From the NCBI GenBank assembly GCA_913063055.1, contig CAJXZK010000008.1:1-42326 (forward strand): a DNA stretch of 42,326 bases, written 5' to 3'. Positions 25,093-33,636 of this stretch are shown piece by piece (within the stretch, counting starts at the first letter, position 1; each line of letters starts with the position of its first letter). The position numbers and the translations under genes are program-made. This stretch comes from an uncultured bacterium. Its GTDB lineage: Bacteria; Cyanobacteriota; Vampirovibrionia; Obscuribacterales; Obscuribacteraceae. Below the pieces are notes generated by a model that had not been told where the DNA came from, ran no database searches, and worked only from the letters and a program-made list of their open reading frames with translations.

Positions 25093-26277
25093 TTACTCAT
25101 TGACAATTAGTCTGCGTCTGATTGACTCACGGCCGATTGTAACTAGCTTCATTTGTGCCACTATGAACCACATCGCCAAGAGAATGTGAAACTCACTTCT
25201 CCTGCTAGCGATACCGATGAAGTCACTAAGGCCTCCCAGGGTATCTCCTGATGATAATTTCAGTCGTGCGCGGCAGGCCTCTAGCCATTTGCTATCGGGC
25301 TCAAGTGCTATTGCTTGGTCTAAGTCTTTTATCGCTGCTGTATAGTCGTGGGCTTTTGACTCCTGCATGGCTCTCATAACGTAGGCCCAAGACCATGTAG
25401 GCTCGTACTTGACGCATTTGTCGAGATCGATCATGGCGGCGTCGTGGTCGCCTCTTTCTAGATTGGCAAAGGCCATCATGTAATATGGTCGCGACCACTC
25501 GGGGCTGAGTCTGCTAGCTTCGTTATACTCGACCACAGCCATCTTGGTAAATCCAAGCTGATCTAGGGCCAAACCCATGTTGTGATGCATTCTAGCGCTC
25601 TCTGGAAACAGCTCTAGCGCTCGCTCGAAATCGGCTGTCGATAAGCTGCCAGATTCAGAGAAGACACTGATTTCTGTTAGTCTCAGATGGGCGAAGTAGA
25701 GATCACTTTTGTATTGAAGTGATTTTCTGAAGTCAGCTTTTGCGCCATCGGTGTCTTCGAGAGCGTATTTTATTTCCCCGCGTAGAGCTAGAGCGTAAGG
25801 GTTGGTTGGATCTGCCTGCAGCACGTGATTGTAGTCGACAAGCTGCTCGTGCATGTTGCTGTTGGCCATGAAATAGTCGGTGGCTGGAGAGTAAACTCTA
25901 TCGAACGAAGGGTTTAGTTCTGTGGCATGGGTGTAATCGTCGATGGCGCCTGCGAAGTCATGGGCAAGAACCTTGGCGTCTCCGCTCTGGGCGTAGAATC
26001 TTGCTGCATGAGGCATGATTTTGGCTGGTGTGTCATGTGTTTCGTTGCAGCCAAAGGTACAGGTGTGGTGCATTTTGCAAGGCTTGCTGGCGGCTATATT
26101 TTGTTGGGTATTAAAGATGCAAACTTTAGCGATGCAAGGACTGCTCTGGTCCAGAGATAAGTGTGGCTCTATGTGTAGACCATTTCCTGGGAAGGCAGTA
26201 GCTTGGGGAATAGTGGTGAAGGTAGTAAGGGTCAGCAGTGTGAGCAGTGACAAGGTGGTAGCGCGTTGCAGTTTCAT
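25093..26277 (-). CDS. Exported TPR protein with C-terminal membrane anchor
   Basis: A 394-residue protein: signal peptide (MKLQRATTLSLLTLLTLTTF...ATAF), a Cys/His-rich stretch (residues ~48-84, six Cys among CIAKVC, KPCKMHHTCTFGC) and then about six TPR units from ~100 to 345 (AHDFAGAIDDYTHATELNP, NPYALALRGEIKYALEDTDGAKADF, HMAYNEA-type helices, DYTAAIKDLDQAIALEPDS). A hydrophobic segment near 365-382 and a basic tail (RESIRRRLIVNE) would anchor the C-terminus. Closely paralogous to the 27734-28864 product, sharing NPYALALRGE, GAKADF, EWSRPYYM and the same basic tail, but the Cys-rich stretch is specific to this copy. AGGAG seven bases before the ATG. Protein-interaction scaffold in the envelope; partner unknown. 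Confidence 0.88.
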   Translation of the reverse strand: MKLQRATTLSLLTLLTLTTFTTIPQATAFPGNGLHIEPHLSLDQSSPCIAKVCIFNTQQNIAASKPCKMHHTCTFGCNETHDTPAKIMPHAARFYAQSGDAKVLAHDFAGAIDDYTHATELNPSFDRVYSPATDYFMANSNMHEQLVDYNHVLQADPTNPYALALRGEIKYALEDTDGAKADFRKSLQYKSDLYFAHLRLTEISVFSESGSLSTADFERALELFPESARMHHNMGLALDQLGFTKMAVVEYNEASRLSPEWSRPYYMMAFANLERGDHDAAMIDLDKCVKYEPTWSWAYVMRAMQESKAHDYTAAIKDLDQAIALEPDSKWLEACRARLKLSSGDTLGGLSDFIGIASRRSEFHILLAMWFIVAQMKLVTIGRESIRRRLIVNE

Positions 26278-26368
26278 CTTTTGCTCCTGGGGCTGTTTAT
26301 TGAATGTACCCAGAATTGCTCTGTCTGCAGGTTAAGTTTGCCAATGCGATCTCTTTGTGCTGGTTCTA

Positions 26369-26404
26369 AAAATGTCCGATTTTTGGCTGAAAATCGGACA
26401 TTTT
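26369..26404 (-). terminator. Long perfect hairpin downstream of the 26415-26741 gene
   Basis: AAAATGTCCGATTTT (26369-26383) pairs completely with AAAATCGGACATTTT (26390-26404) around a 6-base loop. A on one side and T on the other make it able to act in both directions. It starts about ten bases after the stop codon of the minus-strand gene, so a terminator for that gene, separating it from the downstream TPR gene, is likely. Confidence 0.75.
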
Positions 26405-26414
26405 CGGAAGACTG

Positions 26415-26741
26415 TTATTGACCAAGCGCCTTTAGAATTGATTCTAGATGTGTCCGCTCGGTAGCGGCTTTGTTGCCGAGAACCTCTAGGTTCTGTTCGA
26501 TGAATTTTCGCAGGCTGTTCTTGTCGCGTTCGCCGGTGGGTCTTACTGTTACCGGTTTTGCCTCGCCATTGCTGCTCACTGACATCAACAGGCCATCGGC
26601 GTCGAAAACTTGCCAGGTCGCTAGGTCGTAAGATTCGATGTAGCTTTGCGCATCAGCCACAGTCGAAAACAGATTGACGTCGCCAGAGTCAAGTTCGACG
26701 CCGAGCAGCGGTAATTTGATTGGTGGGAATGGCTCTGTCAT
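26415..26741 (-). CDS. Small hypothetical protein
   Basis: A 108-residue soluble acidic protein: MTEPFPPIKLPLLGVELDSG, then VNLFSTVADAQSYIESYDLATWQVFDADGLLMSV, a basic middle and a helical end (LRKFIEQNLEVLG...HLESILKALGQ). The mid-segment pattern (F-x-T-x-x-DA-x-x-YIE-x-x-D ... W-x-V-FDADG) is the kind seen in small partner or immunity-like proteins, but I cannot name a family. The frame is open upstream to 26936, yet the ATG at 26741 is chosen because GGGAGA lies nine bases before it and the extension overlaps the neighbour with unrelated composition. It follows the 26804-27727 gene after 62 bases on the same strand, so the two probably form an operon and may act together. Confidence 0.75.
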   Translation of the reverse strand: MTEPFPPIKLPLLGVELDSGDVNLFSTVADAQSYIESYDLATWQVFDADGLLMSVSSNGEAKPVTVRPTGERDKNSLRKFIEQNLEVLGNKAATERTHLESILKALGQ

Positions 26742-26803
26742 ATTGAGTTTTCTCCCATAATGCTCGCAGAGATTAGATTGGCAGAGAATAGAATTTGCAT
26801 GGA

Positions 26804-27727
26804 CTATTTCACTCGTTGCGTCCAGTAGAGCTGTCTGTGACCTCGTTCGGTAAACACGCGAGCCTTCTGCATTGCATCGGCTCGGCAGGGGCAGATTTCG
26901 ATCAAGACTTGGTTGCCGTTGTCGTCTTGTCTCCACAGCTCGTGTGGAGTGAAGTGCACAGAGTCGTGCTGCCAGCTGAGGTCACTGGTAGTCATATCGA
27001 ACGCAATAAGCAAGGAGTCAATGGCTTCGCCTGGAGAGGTGCATGCGGTTGTGACGGCTACCATTACTCCAGGTGGTTCATGAAGGTGACGTTGGAGAAA
27101 ATACTTTTCTTCGTCGATTTGGAGGATTGCGAGTTTATAGTAGTCTAGGTCGTCAATGTCGTCTTCGAATATTAGACCGGTTGCGCTTTCCATCTCTTCA
27201 ATGTTCTTGCATATAGTTGCCACTGTGTCGGCTTCATATATTCTTTCTGGACCTCGGAGTACCGAAATGGGGAGCTGTTTTACTAGTGAACCTGATGCCG
27301 TTTGATTGCCTCGAGTTTTCAACTTTATCGGCTCCAGAACTATTGACCCGACAGGCCGCTCTAGGGACGGCTCGGGCTCCGGATGATACATAAGGCACCC
27401 GAATTTGCCAGCTAATGCTGGTAGTTTTGTGCTTTCGAGTCTGGCTTCCTGGGTGCAATTTTCGGAAATAGGCATAAGTCCATACTGAAAGTACTGTGGC
27501 TTGATGAGTATTTGATGCAACGCTCCTTCAAATACCCATGAAACAATGTCAGAGTGTTGACTGGTATTTTTGAACGTGCGTGTGGCTTCCTTTGCAATCT
27601 CTTCCAGTGGTAGCAGTTCTAGGTCGGCGCAGGTTTGTCCATCCAGTATTTGGCGACAAATCTCAGCACGCGACAGCGTGCGAGGCTTCTTTTCTTTCCA
27701 GAATGTACTGCTGTAGGGAAAACTCAT
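26804..27727 (-). CDS. Hypothetical protein
   Basis: A 307-residue soluble protein that I do not recognise. It has no signal peptide or membrane segment. The N-terminus is basic (FWKEKKPRTLSRAEICRQIL) and amphipathic; the middle is mixed with several Pro and Cys; a notable acidic patch (IFEDDIDDLDYYKLAILQIDEEKYFLQR) precedes HLHEPPGVMVAV, and the end contains CPCRADAMQKARVFTERGHRQLYW. AGGAAA precedes the ATG, six bases after the stop of the TPR gene upstream, so it is translationally coupled to that gene. Context (exported TPR protein, this protein, a small partner, another TPR protein) suggests a specialised envelope-linked unit, but no function can be assigned. Confidence 0.75.
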   Translation of the reverse strand: MSFPYSSTFWKEKKPRTLSRAEICRQILDGQTCADLELLPLEEIAKEATRTFKNTSQHSDIVSWVFEGALHQILIKPQYFQYGLMPISENCTQEARLESTKLPALAGKFGCLMYHPEPEPSLERPVGSIVLEPIKLKTRGNQTASGSLVKQLPISVLRGPERIYEADTVATICKNIEEMESATGLIFEDDIDDLDYYKLAILQIDEEKYFLQRHLHEPPGVMVAVTTACTSPGEAIDSLLIAFDMTTSDLSWQHDSVHFTPHELWRQDDNGNQVLIEICPCRADAMQKARVFTERGHRQLYWTQRVK

Positions 27728-27733
27728 TGTTTC

Positions 27734-28864
27734 CTATTCAAACATCAATAGCTTTCGCTTAAGAATGCTTCTGCCCAGGTCCATTGCCGCTAGTTGGACG
27801 ATGAGACATAGAGTTAAAAGATGAGCAGAGAATCTCACAAGCAAACTTGGTTGGTGCACTGCATAAAAGGTAAAGTCCGCTATTGCTCCTAGAACATCAC
27901 CAGAAGCTAACTTAGCTTTTGCTCGATGCTGGTAAAGCCAAATGTTTTCTGTTCCGCTGAGTGCTATTGCTTGATTGTAGTTGCTAATGGCCCTTTGATA
28001 GTTGTGTATGTATAGCCAGATTTCAGCTTGTTTAAGGTATGGCTCAAACCAGGTTTTCTCATACCGTAAGCATTCTTCAAAACAAACTAGAGCTTTGGAG
28101 CTGTTTCCCATGTTTCCGTGCTCTTGTGCAAGCATAAAGTATGGTCTAGACCACTGCGGCTGTATTGCAGATGCTTTATTGAATTCTTCTATAGCACGTT
28201 CAGGTTCATGTCTAACGCTATAGGCTATTCCTTTATCGTGGTGTAAGCGAGCGCAGTTTGGATAGTATTTCAGGGCTTCGTTGCAGTCTGCTAGAGAGCC
28301 GGTGTCTCTTCTGTTAAACAGATCTGCTCTGCGCACGAGCGCAAAGAATAAATCTGGTTTGTTGGCGATGGCTCTGTCGAAATCAGCTTTGGCACCGACA
28401 TCATCGTATTTCATGAATTTTAGCTCGCCACGCAGAGCCAGTGCGTAAGGGTTGTTTGGCTCGTTTTCTATAACTTGATCGTAGTCGGCTAGTAGTTTGC
28501 TGATATTGCAATTGCTAAAGAAGTAGTCTTCGATTGGTGCGTTTGGTCTGGCAAATGTTGAATTTAAGTCGATTGCCCTAGTAAATTCATTAATAGCCCC
28601 TCTGTAGTTGTGAGCAGTTGCGTTGGCATTACCACGGTCGGCTGCCATTCGTGCTTGTTTTTCGGGGAATTCGCTGCCAACGCTGAACTCACCGGAGCCC
28701 TCAATGCGACAACTTTTGACAATGATCTGTGCAGCATTTGCATTGACTGGCTGCGGTAATTGAACAACTGAATTTCCTTCTGCCCTTGCCGCAGTTGACA
28801 TAGCGAAGCTAGCCAAACCAAATATTGTAAGCATAGCCAAAGTCTTAGCGCGCTGCCATTTCAT
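27734..28864 (-). CDS. Exported TPR protein with C-terminal membrane anchor (paralogue of 25093-26277)
   Basis: A 376-residue protein: signal peptide MKWQRAKTLAMLTIFGLASF...ARA, a short spacer, and about six TPR units from ~85 to 330 (NYRGAINEFTRAIDLNS, NPYALALRGELKFMKYDDVGAKADFDRAIANKP, PERAIEEFNKASAIQPQWSRPYFM, NYQRAISNYNQAIALS). A hydrophobic segment near 345-362 and basic tail RSILKRKLLMFE follow, as in the paralogue. The two share the same architecture and local identity across the whole length, so they arose by duplication, but two unrelated genes now lie between them. AGGAG seven bases before the ATG, with the same leader pattern as the paralogue. First gene of the minus-strand cluster that runs to 25093. 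Confidence 0.88.
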   Translation of the reverse strand: MKWQRAKTLAMLTIFGLASFAMSTAARAEGNSVVQLPQPVNANAAQIIVKSCRIEGSGEFSVGSEFPEKQARMAADRGNANATAHNYRGAINEFTRAIDLNSTFARPNAPIEDYFFSNCNISKLLADYDQVIENEPNNPYALALRGELKFMKYDDVGAKADFDRAIANKPDLFFALVRRADLFNRRDTGSLADCNEALKYYPNCARLHHDKGIAYSVRHEPERAIEEFNKASAIQPQWSRPYFMLAQEHGNMGNSSKALVCFEECLRYEKTWFEPYLKQAEIWLYIHNYQRAISNYNQAIALSGTENIWLYQHRAKAKLASGDVLGAIADFTFYAVHQPSLLVRFSAHLLTLCLIVQLAAMDLGRSILKRKLLMFE

Positions 28865-28900
28865 CTTCGGCTCCTATTTCTCTCTGCCTTTCTATTGAAT

Positions 28901-28958
28901 ATAACCTTGAAAAAGGTTATTGCAAGTTATGTTTGCAGCATGGCAGTGTCTCGAGACA
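28901..28958. promoter_or_regulatory. Inverted repeats in the divergent promoter region
   Basis: ATAACCTT-gaaa-AAGGTTAT (28901-28920) is a perfect 8-bp inverted repeat, 37 bases upstream of the TPR gene start on the minus strand. TGTCTCGAGACA (28947-28958) is a perfect 12-bp palindrome further upstream. Both are candidate regulator sites between the divergent 28864 (minus) and 29095 (plus) genes. Confidence 0.45.
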
Positions 28959-28979
28959 TCAATCCGTTCATCAATCCCT

Positions 28980-29039
28980 CCGCACCCATCGATTTAATCT
29001 TTCTCGCCAATTTCAATGTCGAGAAATTTCAGGGTGCGG
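28980..29039 (+). promoter_or_regulatory. Structured leader candidate upstream of the 29095 gene
   Basis: Outer stem CCGCACCC (28980-28987) / GGGTGCGG (29032-29039) encloses an inner stem TTTCTCG (29000-29006) / CGAGAAA (29020-29026). Both are perfect and nested, separated by an asymmetric internal loop. It ends 55 bases before the ATG at 29095, so it would sit in the 5' UTR and could be a cis-acting RNA element. Confidence 0.5.
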
Positions 29040-29094
29040 ATAGAACAGGGCATCGAAGTTACTTATGGCGTCAACATTACTAGTGGAGTCTACA

Positions 29095-29373
29095 ATGGCA
29101 AACCAAAGCTCTGAAAAATCCCCTTTTGAGTCAGTTCGCGAGCGCCTTGGCGAAGAGCTAATGGCTACTATTCCTTCCATGCCTGTGAGCAAGAGAGAGT
29201 TCAATGAAGAGCTCAAGCTCTGGAACAGCATTTTCAAATCTTCTAGCTCTAATGACCAGCAAGTACCTGCTCTCAGCTTATCCAAAGACACTGATAGCGC
29301 CTGGCGTGCTTATGAGAACTCTGAAGCTGGTCGCAAAAGACGCGAAGATATGAGCCGCTCCATGGCAAGTTAG
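29095..29373 (+). CDS. Small hypothetical protein
   Basis: A 92-residue soluble, charged protein (MANQSSEKSPFESVRERLGEE...VSKREFNEELKLWNSIFKSS...DSAWRAYENSEAGRKRREDM). Mostly helical in appearance with no recognisable motif, signal peptide or membrane segment. The start is placed at 29095 because GTGGAG lies six bases upstream; a longer version from the ATG at 29065 lacks a ribosome binding site. It is convergent with the YceI-like gene 28 bases downstream. A structured sequence lies ahead of it. Function unknown. Confidence 0.65.
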   Translation: MANQSSEKSPFESVRERLGEELMATIPSMPVSKREFNEELKLWNSIFKSSSSNDQQVPALSLSKDTDSAWRAYENSEAGRKRREDMSRSMAS

Positions 29374-29400
29374 GCTGAGCTATTGCTGAACTGGATTTCG

Positions 29401-29994
29401 CTATTGCTGAACCAGATCAATTACCAGATTTATCGCCACTTCATTGCTAATTGTGGCAGCTGCCAGTCCGCCTATCTTATAAGCTTTACGTTCTACTTCG
29501 GTGGTGGCGGTAGCGAGCAGATGCTTTTTGCCAGCGCCGTCAACGCTTTCTTTCAGTGGGCCAGCCGCCAATATCACTGGTTGGGAGATACCATGAAGGT
29601 TCAGCGTGCCTGCGATTTTGAAGCTTCCGCTTTTGTCCACTTCGATTTTTGAAGAATTGAACTCAGCAACTGGGAATGTCGGTACATCGAAGAAGTCTTT
29701 GGTTCTCAGGTGTTCGTCGCGTTTCTCGTTTTTAGTATCGATACTTGCTGTGTCTACTTTGGCTTTGACAGCGGCTTGTGCCAAGTTCTTTCCGTCATAA
29801 GTAACGTCGCCTGAGAGTTTGCCAAATTTTCCATCTACGGGCTGGCCCATGTTTTTCAGCTTGAAGTTCATGCTTGAAGTTTCTGGGTTGATTTTCCAAA
29901 CTGGCTCGGCCGCCTGCGCTGATTGACTGAAGCCACTGTTAAGGCCAGTTAGAAGGCCAAGAACTACAAGCGTATTGCTGAATTTTGTTTTCAT
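29401..29994 (-). CDS. YceI-like periplasmic lipid-binding protein
   Basis: A 197-residue protein with Sec signal peptide (MKTKFSNTLVVLGLLTGLNS...AQAAE). The mature part follows the YceI lipocalin-like fold: WKINPETSSMNFKLKNMG, GKFGKLSGDVTYDGKNLAQAAVKAKVDTASIDTKNEKRDEHLRTKDFFDVPTFPVAEF, FKIAGTLNLHGISQPV and a C-terminal strand. The blocks D-T-x-S-I-D-T, R-D-x-H-L-R-x-x-D-F-F-D-V and G-x-L-x-L-x-G are diagnostic. Characterised members bind isoprenoids (polyprenyl or octaprenyl chains) in the periplasm. The ATG at 29994 is preferred over an in-frame upstream start at 30051 because it begins the signal peptide directly and is preceded by AGAGAG. It is monocistronic. Confidence 0.92.
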   Translation of the reverse strand: MKTKFSNTLVVLGLLTGLNSGFSQSAQAAEPVWKINPETSSMNFKLKNMGQPVDGKFGKLSGDVTYDGKNLAQAAVKAKVDTASIDTKNEKRDEHLRTKDFFDVPTFPVAEFNSSKIEVDKSGSFKIAGTLNLHGISQPVILAAGPLKESVDGAGKKHLLATATTEVERKAYKIGGLAAATISNEVAINLVIDLVQQ

Positions 29995-30187
29995 TTGGAC
30001 TCTCTGGTTGGAAATGCGGGGGGCGTTTGGGTCTTCTAAAAGGCCGGTCATGGAGCAGTATAGTCAATCAAAACGCTGCCTAACCATGTTCGTTAGTCCA
30101 AAAAGTGTGTGCAAAAGTCCAGATTGGCAATTTGCTTGGCTTTGGCGCCTTTAGTTACTGACGGTTTGTTTGTTACCAAAATTATAC

Positions 30188-31924
30188 TTAAATCTTAGAT
30201 TGTGCCTGGTCTAGTTTCTTGGCTGTTTCGCTGTCTTGCTTGGCCAGTGCGCCCTGGTTTAATTTCTCGTAGGCCTTTGCTCGCCGCCAATAGTTGCTGC
30301 TGCCGTGTGCATTGTCTAACTGAATCGCTTTGGTATAGTCAGCCACTGCCAGATCGTATTTGCCGCTCTGCCTGTAGGCATCTCCGCGGTCGCGGTAGGC
30401 TAAGGCTGATTCTGGAGCCAGCTTTATCGCTATAGTGTCATCGTCAATTGCTCCGGCAAAGTTCTTTTGGGCGCGTCTGGCCAGAGCTCGCACACCGTAG
30501 GCGTATTGTACAAACTCCGTTTTTAGTGAGCTATTTTTACCCTGTGTTAGCTGAGCAAAATAAATATTGCAGTATTTCTCTGCCCCTGACCAATCGCGCA
30601 ATGCTTCGGCTGTCTCTATTTTTTGCTCTATCACTTTGGTGTCATTGGGAACGATTAACAGCATTTTGTTTAGTTCGTTGTCCAATTCTTTCATTTGCGA
30701 TTTTTGTTTCAACCCTGCACAGATGGCCGCATAGACTCGATAGTCGCCTTTGTGGTCGGCGGCAAGTTTGTTAGCTGCGAGAGGGGCTGAGAATGGCCTG
30801 CTGCTTTGATCATGGCCGTGTCTTCCTCTGGCACGGGGAGTGAAAGTTTCTGACTTAGGCATGGCCGCTAGCGCTGATAAATCACCATACGGTGGAGGTC
30901 CTTGTTTCGCGAGAATAGCTGCAGTCGCCATTTCTGCTTTTAAGTTTGCGGAATCTTTTACAATGGTTTCAAGTTTTTTGTAGGAGGCTAAGGCCTTGGC
31001 GTACCGACCTAGGCGCAGATTGGCTCTGGCTTGCGCAAGAATCGCCGAGGCTGAATTTGGCTCTTTCAAAAGTATTGCATCGGCAATGCGTAGTGCTTCT
31101 TCTAGTGCATAGATTTCAACCATGAATAGGGCCCAGGCGCCATCAGTTGCTGGCCGTGCCGATTGTGAATTGCGACTTTCGTTCTGGGTTAGTTCTTTTA
31201 GCTTCTTTTCGTCTTTGTCTGCTAAGTCGTTTTTGTGCAATGCCCGGTAGGCCTTGGCTCGATTGTAATAGCTCGTCGTGTAGTCTGGTTTCAGTTCAAT
31301 TGACTTGGTAAGCATTTTGATGGCTGTTTCATAGTGCTTCATCATCAATTCAAAGTAGGCGTAGTGTGACTGCAGCCTAGCTTCTCTCGCGGCTTGGTTT
31401 GTTTCTAAGTTAGTTACTGTGTTGTCTAAGGTATCGTTATTGCAGAGAGTGTTGGCTTTTCGGAAGTATTCTGAGGCTTTGGACCAATTTTTATCCTCTT
31501 CGTACAGACGGCTTAAAAGTGAGGCTATTGATTCATTCTTGGGGAATAGCTCAGCGATAAATTGTGTTTTGCGTAGCTCTTGTTTGGCGGCATTGGGGTT
31601 GGCTGCTCTGAAAACGACAGTCTTTTTTGTTGATTCGACCACAATCGTATGTGTGAATCCATCTTGCTTGTAGCTGTATTTTTGATGCTGGGCATCCAAG
31701 CTGGTTTTCATTGTATCGGCCATCTTCTGGGCTTCTTCTGGCGAAGAGGCTTGCATCTCGCGCCGGTTAGGGCGAGGAAAGTGCATCGAGCTGCTTTGTT
31801 CGCTGGGTGTGAAACCGTGAGGGCGAACTTCGTCGATATCTTCAGCCAGCGCTAGTGCTGGTCCTACGGTGAGAGAGGTAGCTAAAAAGAAGGCCGATAA
31901 TTGACGCAGTCTGTCAGGAGTCAT
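30188..31924 (-). CDS. Exported TPR-repeat protein
   Basis: A 578-residue protein with signal peptide (MTPDRLRQLSAFFLATSLTVGPALALAE). A ~100-residue region follows (QKMADTMKTSLDAQHQKYSYKQDGFTHTIVVESTKKTVVFRAANP), then TPR arrays over the remainder: WSKASEYFRKAN, HYETAIKMLTKSIELKPDYTTSYYNRAKAYRALHKNDLA, RYAKALASYKKLE, NFAGAIDDDTIAIKLAPESALAYRDRGDAYRQSGKYDLAVADYTKAIQLDNA. A Pro/Arg/His-rich linker splits the array in the middle. The start at 31924 has GAGGAAA five bases upstream; an in-frame extension to 31984 lacks one. No enzymatic domain. Third exported TPR protein within 7 kb, but not closely similar to the paralogous pair; divergent from the flavoprotein gene. Confidence 0.88.
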   Translation of the reverse strand: MTPDRLRQLSAFFLATSLTVGPALALAEDIDEVRPHGFTPSEQSSSMHFPRPNRREMQASSPEEAQKMADTMKTSLDAQHQKYSYKQDGFTHTIVVESTKKTVVFRAANPNAAKQELRKTQFIAELFPKNESIASLLSRLYEEDKNWSKASEYFRKANTLCNNDTLDNTVTNLETNQAAREARLQSHYAYFELMMKHYETAIKMLTKSIELKPDYTTSYYNRAKAYRALHKNDLADKDEKKLKELTQNESRNSQSARPATDGAWALFMVEIYALEEALRIADAILLKEPNSASAILAQARANLRLGRYAKALASYKKLETIVKDSANLKAEMATAAILAKQGPPPYGDLSALAAMPKSETFTPRARGRHGHDQSSRPFSAPLAANKLAADHKGDYRVYAAICAGLKQKSQMKELDNELNKMLLIVPNDTKVIEQKIETAEALRDWSGAEKYCNIYFAQLTQGKNSSLKTEFVQYAYGVRALARRAQKNFAGAIDDDTIAIKLAPESALAYRDRGDAYRQSGKYDLAVADYTKAIQLDNAHGSSNYWRRAKAYEKLNQGALAKQDSETAKKLDQAQSKI

Positions 31925-32103
31925 GGTTTCCTCGGATATTCGAATTTTGAAAGCGGGCCTTTGGCTTTGGTGCTTTGGCGTCAAACCTTTTAAGCAGCGA
32001 TTTATCTGGCCATTTTTCTTTTACCCAGTAATTTGTTCTCTGATATTAGAAGTTAAAGTATTACAATACCTGCTTATTTAAGCCCCCAGGAAAAGAGCGA
32101 AAA

Positions 32104-33603
32104 ATGGCTGCGCCCCAAAAAGATGAAACTGCTTCTACTGAAAAAGATATCAAGCACATAAGTAGCAAAGACATGCAAATAGACAGTGACGCTAAGCACT
32201 ACGACACTGTTGTACTTGGTGGCGGTAAAGGGGGGAAGTCTTTGGCTCTGGCCCTTGCGGCGAAAGGTGTTAGCGTCGCGCTGATTGAAGAGAAGATGAT
32301 TGGCGGCTCTTGCATCAATGTTGCCTGCATTCCTACTAAGACCTTGGTTGCTTCTAGCAAGCTTGTTAATGCCGCAAGACTGGCAGCAGAAGAGGGCTTT
32401 AGCTTCTCTGGCCCGGCCGCCGGTGAGATTGGAGCTGGCGTTGACGTAAAAGATTCCAATCTAAAAGCTGCCCTCGCTCGCAAGAGAGCAGTGGTTGAGG
32501 GAATGGTCAATGCCCACTGGAAGCTCTTTGACTATACTGATAACTTAGATTTCTTCTATGGCAAAGGTAAGTTTGTCTCTACTAAGTCAATTGAAATTGA
32601 ATTGAACAGTGGCGCCCGGCAGGTAGTTACTGGCGACAAAATATATATCAATACTGGCAGTCGGCCTCTGATTCCTTCGTATGAAGGCTTGGAAGAATGC
32701 GGTTATTTGACCAGCACTTCGATCATGGAGCTAGAGAAATTGCCCGAGCATTTGGGCATCGTTGGTGGTGGCTATATTGCCCTTGAGTTTGCTCAGATAT
32801 TCAGACGCTTAGGCAGCAGAGTTACCATTATTGAGCGCGGCAATCACTTTTTGCCCAGAGAGGATGCCGAAATTGGTAATTGCGTCAAACAGATAATGCT
32901 TGACGAAGGCATTGAAATTCTTTTTGATTCACCGATTAAGTCGCTGAAGAAGAACGGCGATAACACTGATATTGATCTTGGCGACAAGGGAATTCTTTCG
33001 GTCAGCCACTTGCTCGTTGCTACCGGTCGCCTTCCTAATACTGAAAATCTTGGCTTGGAAACTGCTGGTGTGGCGCTTGATTCACGCAATTTTGTCAAAG
33101 TTGATAGTCGTTTAGAAACTAACGTACCTGGCATCTTCGCCATTGGTGATTGCAAGGGTGGGCCGTTCTTCACTCATTTATCTTGGGATGATTATCGGAT
33201 TCTGCGTGACAATGCTTTGTCTGGGGCTGGTCGCACGACAGAGGGCCGAATTGTTCCCTATACTCTTTTCACCGACCCTGAGTTAGGTCGTGTGGGAATG
33301 ACGGAGGCCGAAGCCAAACAAGCTGGGCACAAGATACTGGTGGCCAAGATTGAAGCTAAGACCATTCCTCGCGCTCAGACCGAGCGAGAGACAAAGGGTC
33401 TGCTTAAGGCTGTTATCGATGCTGAGACTAAACAGATACTTGGCGCTTCAATTTTGTCGGCAGCAGGCGGCGAGATCGTCTCTGTGATTCAAGTGGCAAT
33501 GCTGGCGAAAATGCCTTATACCGACTTAGCTAACGTGATGTTCTCGCATCCGACTATGGCGGAAAGTCTGAATTTGTTGTTTGCTAAGGTAAGCGAAGGA
33601 TAA
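32104..33603 (+). CDS. Pyridine nucleotide-disulfide oxidoreductase (mercuric reductase / dihydrolipoamide dehydrogenase-like)
   Basis: A 499-residue FAD flavoprotein. Residues 34-62 are the FAD-binding fold (YDTVVLGGGKGGKSLALALA), followed by the redox disulfide Cys70/Cys75 in GGSCINVACIPTK. NAD(P)H-binding Rossmann motif LGIVGGGYIALEFAQIFRRLG, the second FAD contact GIFAIGDCKGGPFFTH, and a C-terminal dimerisation domain with SHPTMAESLNLLF, where the His-Pro...Glu pair forms the acid-base catalyst. There is no C-terminal Cys pair as in MerA, so mercury reduction is unlikely. Length is normal except for a 32-residue polar N-terminal extension. No lipoyl-dependent complex genes lie nearby; substrate is not known. 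AGGAAAAGAG precedes the ATG. Likely co-transcribed with the small membrane gene 33 bases downstream. Confidence 0.9.
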   Translation: MAAPQKDETASTEKDIKHISSKDMQIDSDAKHYDTVVLGGGKGGKSLALALAAKGVSVALIEEKMIGGSCINVACIPTKTLVASSKLVNAARLAAEEGFSFSGPAAGEIGAGVDVKDSNLKAALARKRAVVEGMVNAHWKLFDYTDNLDFFYGKGKFVSTKSIEIELNSGARQVVTGDKIYINTGSRPLIPSYEGLEECGYLTSTSIMELEKLPEHLGIVGGGYIALEFAQIFRRLGSRVTIIERGNHFLPREDAEIGNCVKQIMLDEGIEILFDSPIKSLKKNGDNTDIDLGDKGILSVSHLLVATGRLPNTENLGLETAGVALDSRNFVKVDSRLETNVPGIFAIGDCKGGPFFTHLSWDDYRILRDNALSGAGRTTEGRIVPYTLFTDPELGRVGMTEAEAKQAGHKILVAKIEAKTIPRAQTERETKGLLKAVIDAETKQILGASILSAAGGEIVSVIQVAMLAKMPYTDLANVMFSHPTMAESLNLLFAKVSEG

Positions 33604-33636
33604 GCTAAGTGTAGTAGCTGTGGCACGAGGTGGGTC

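Noticed and set aside
26742-26936. N-terminal extension of the small hypothetical gene
   Set aside because: It overlaps the end of the 26804-27727 gene, lacks a ribosome binding site, and the ATG at 26741 is well placed behind GGGAGA.
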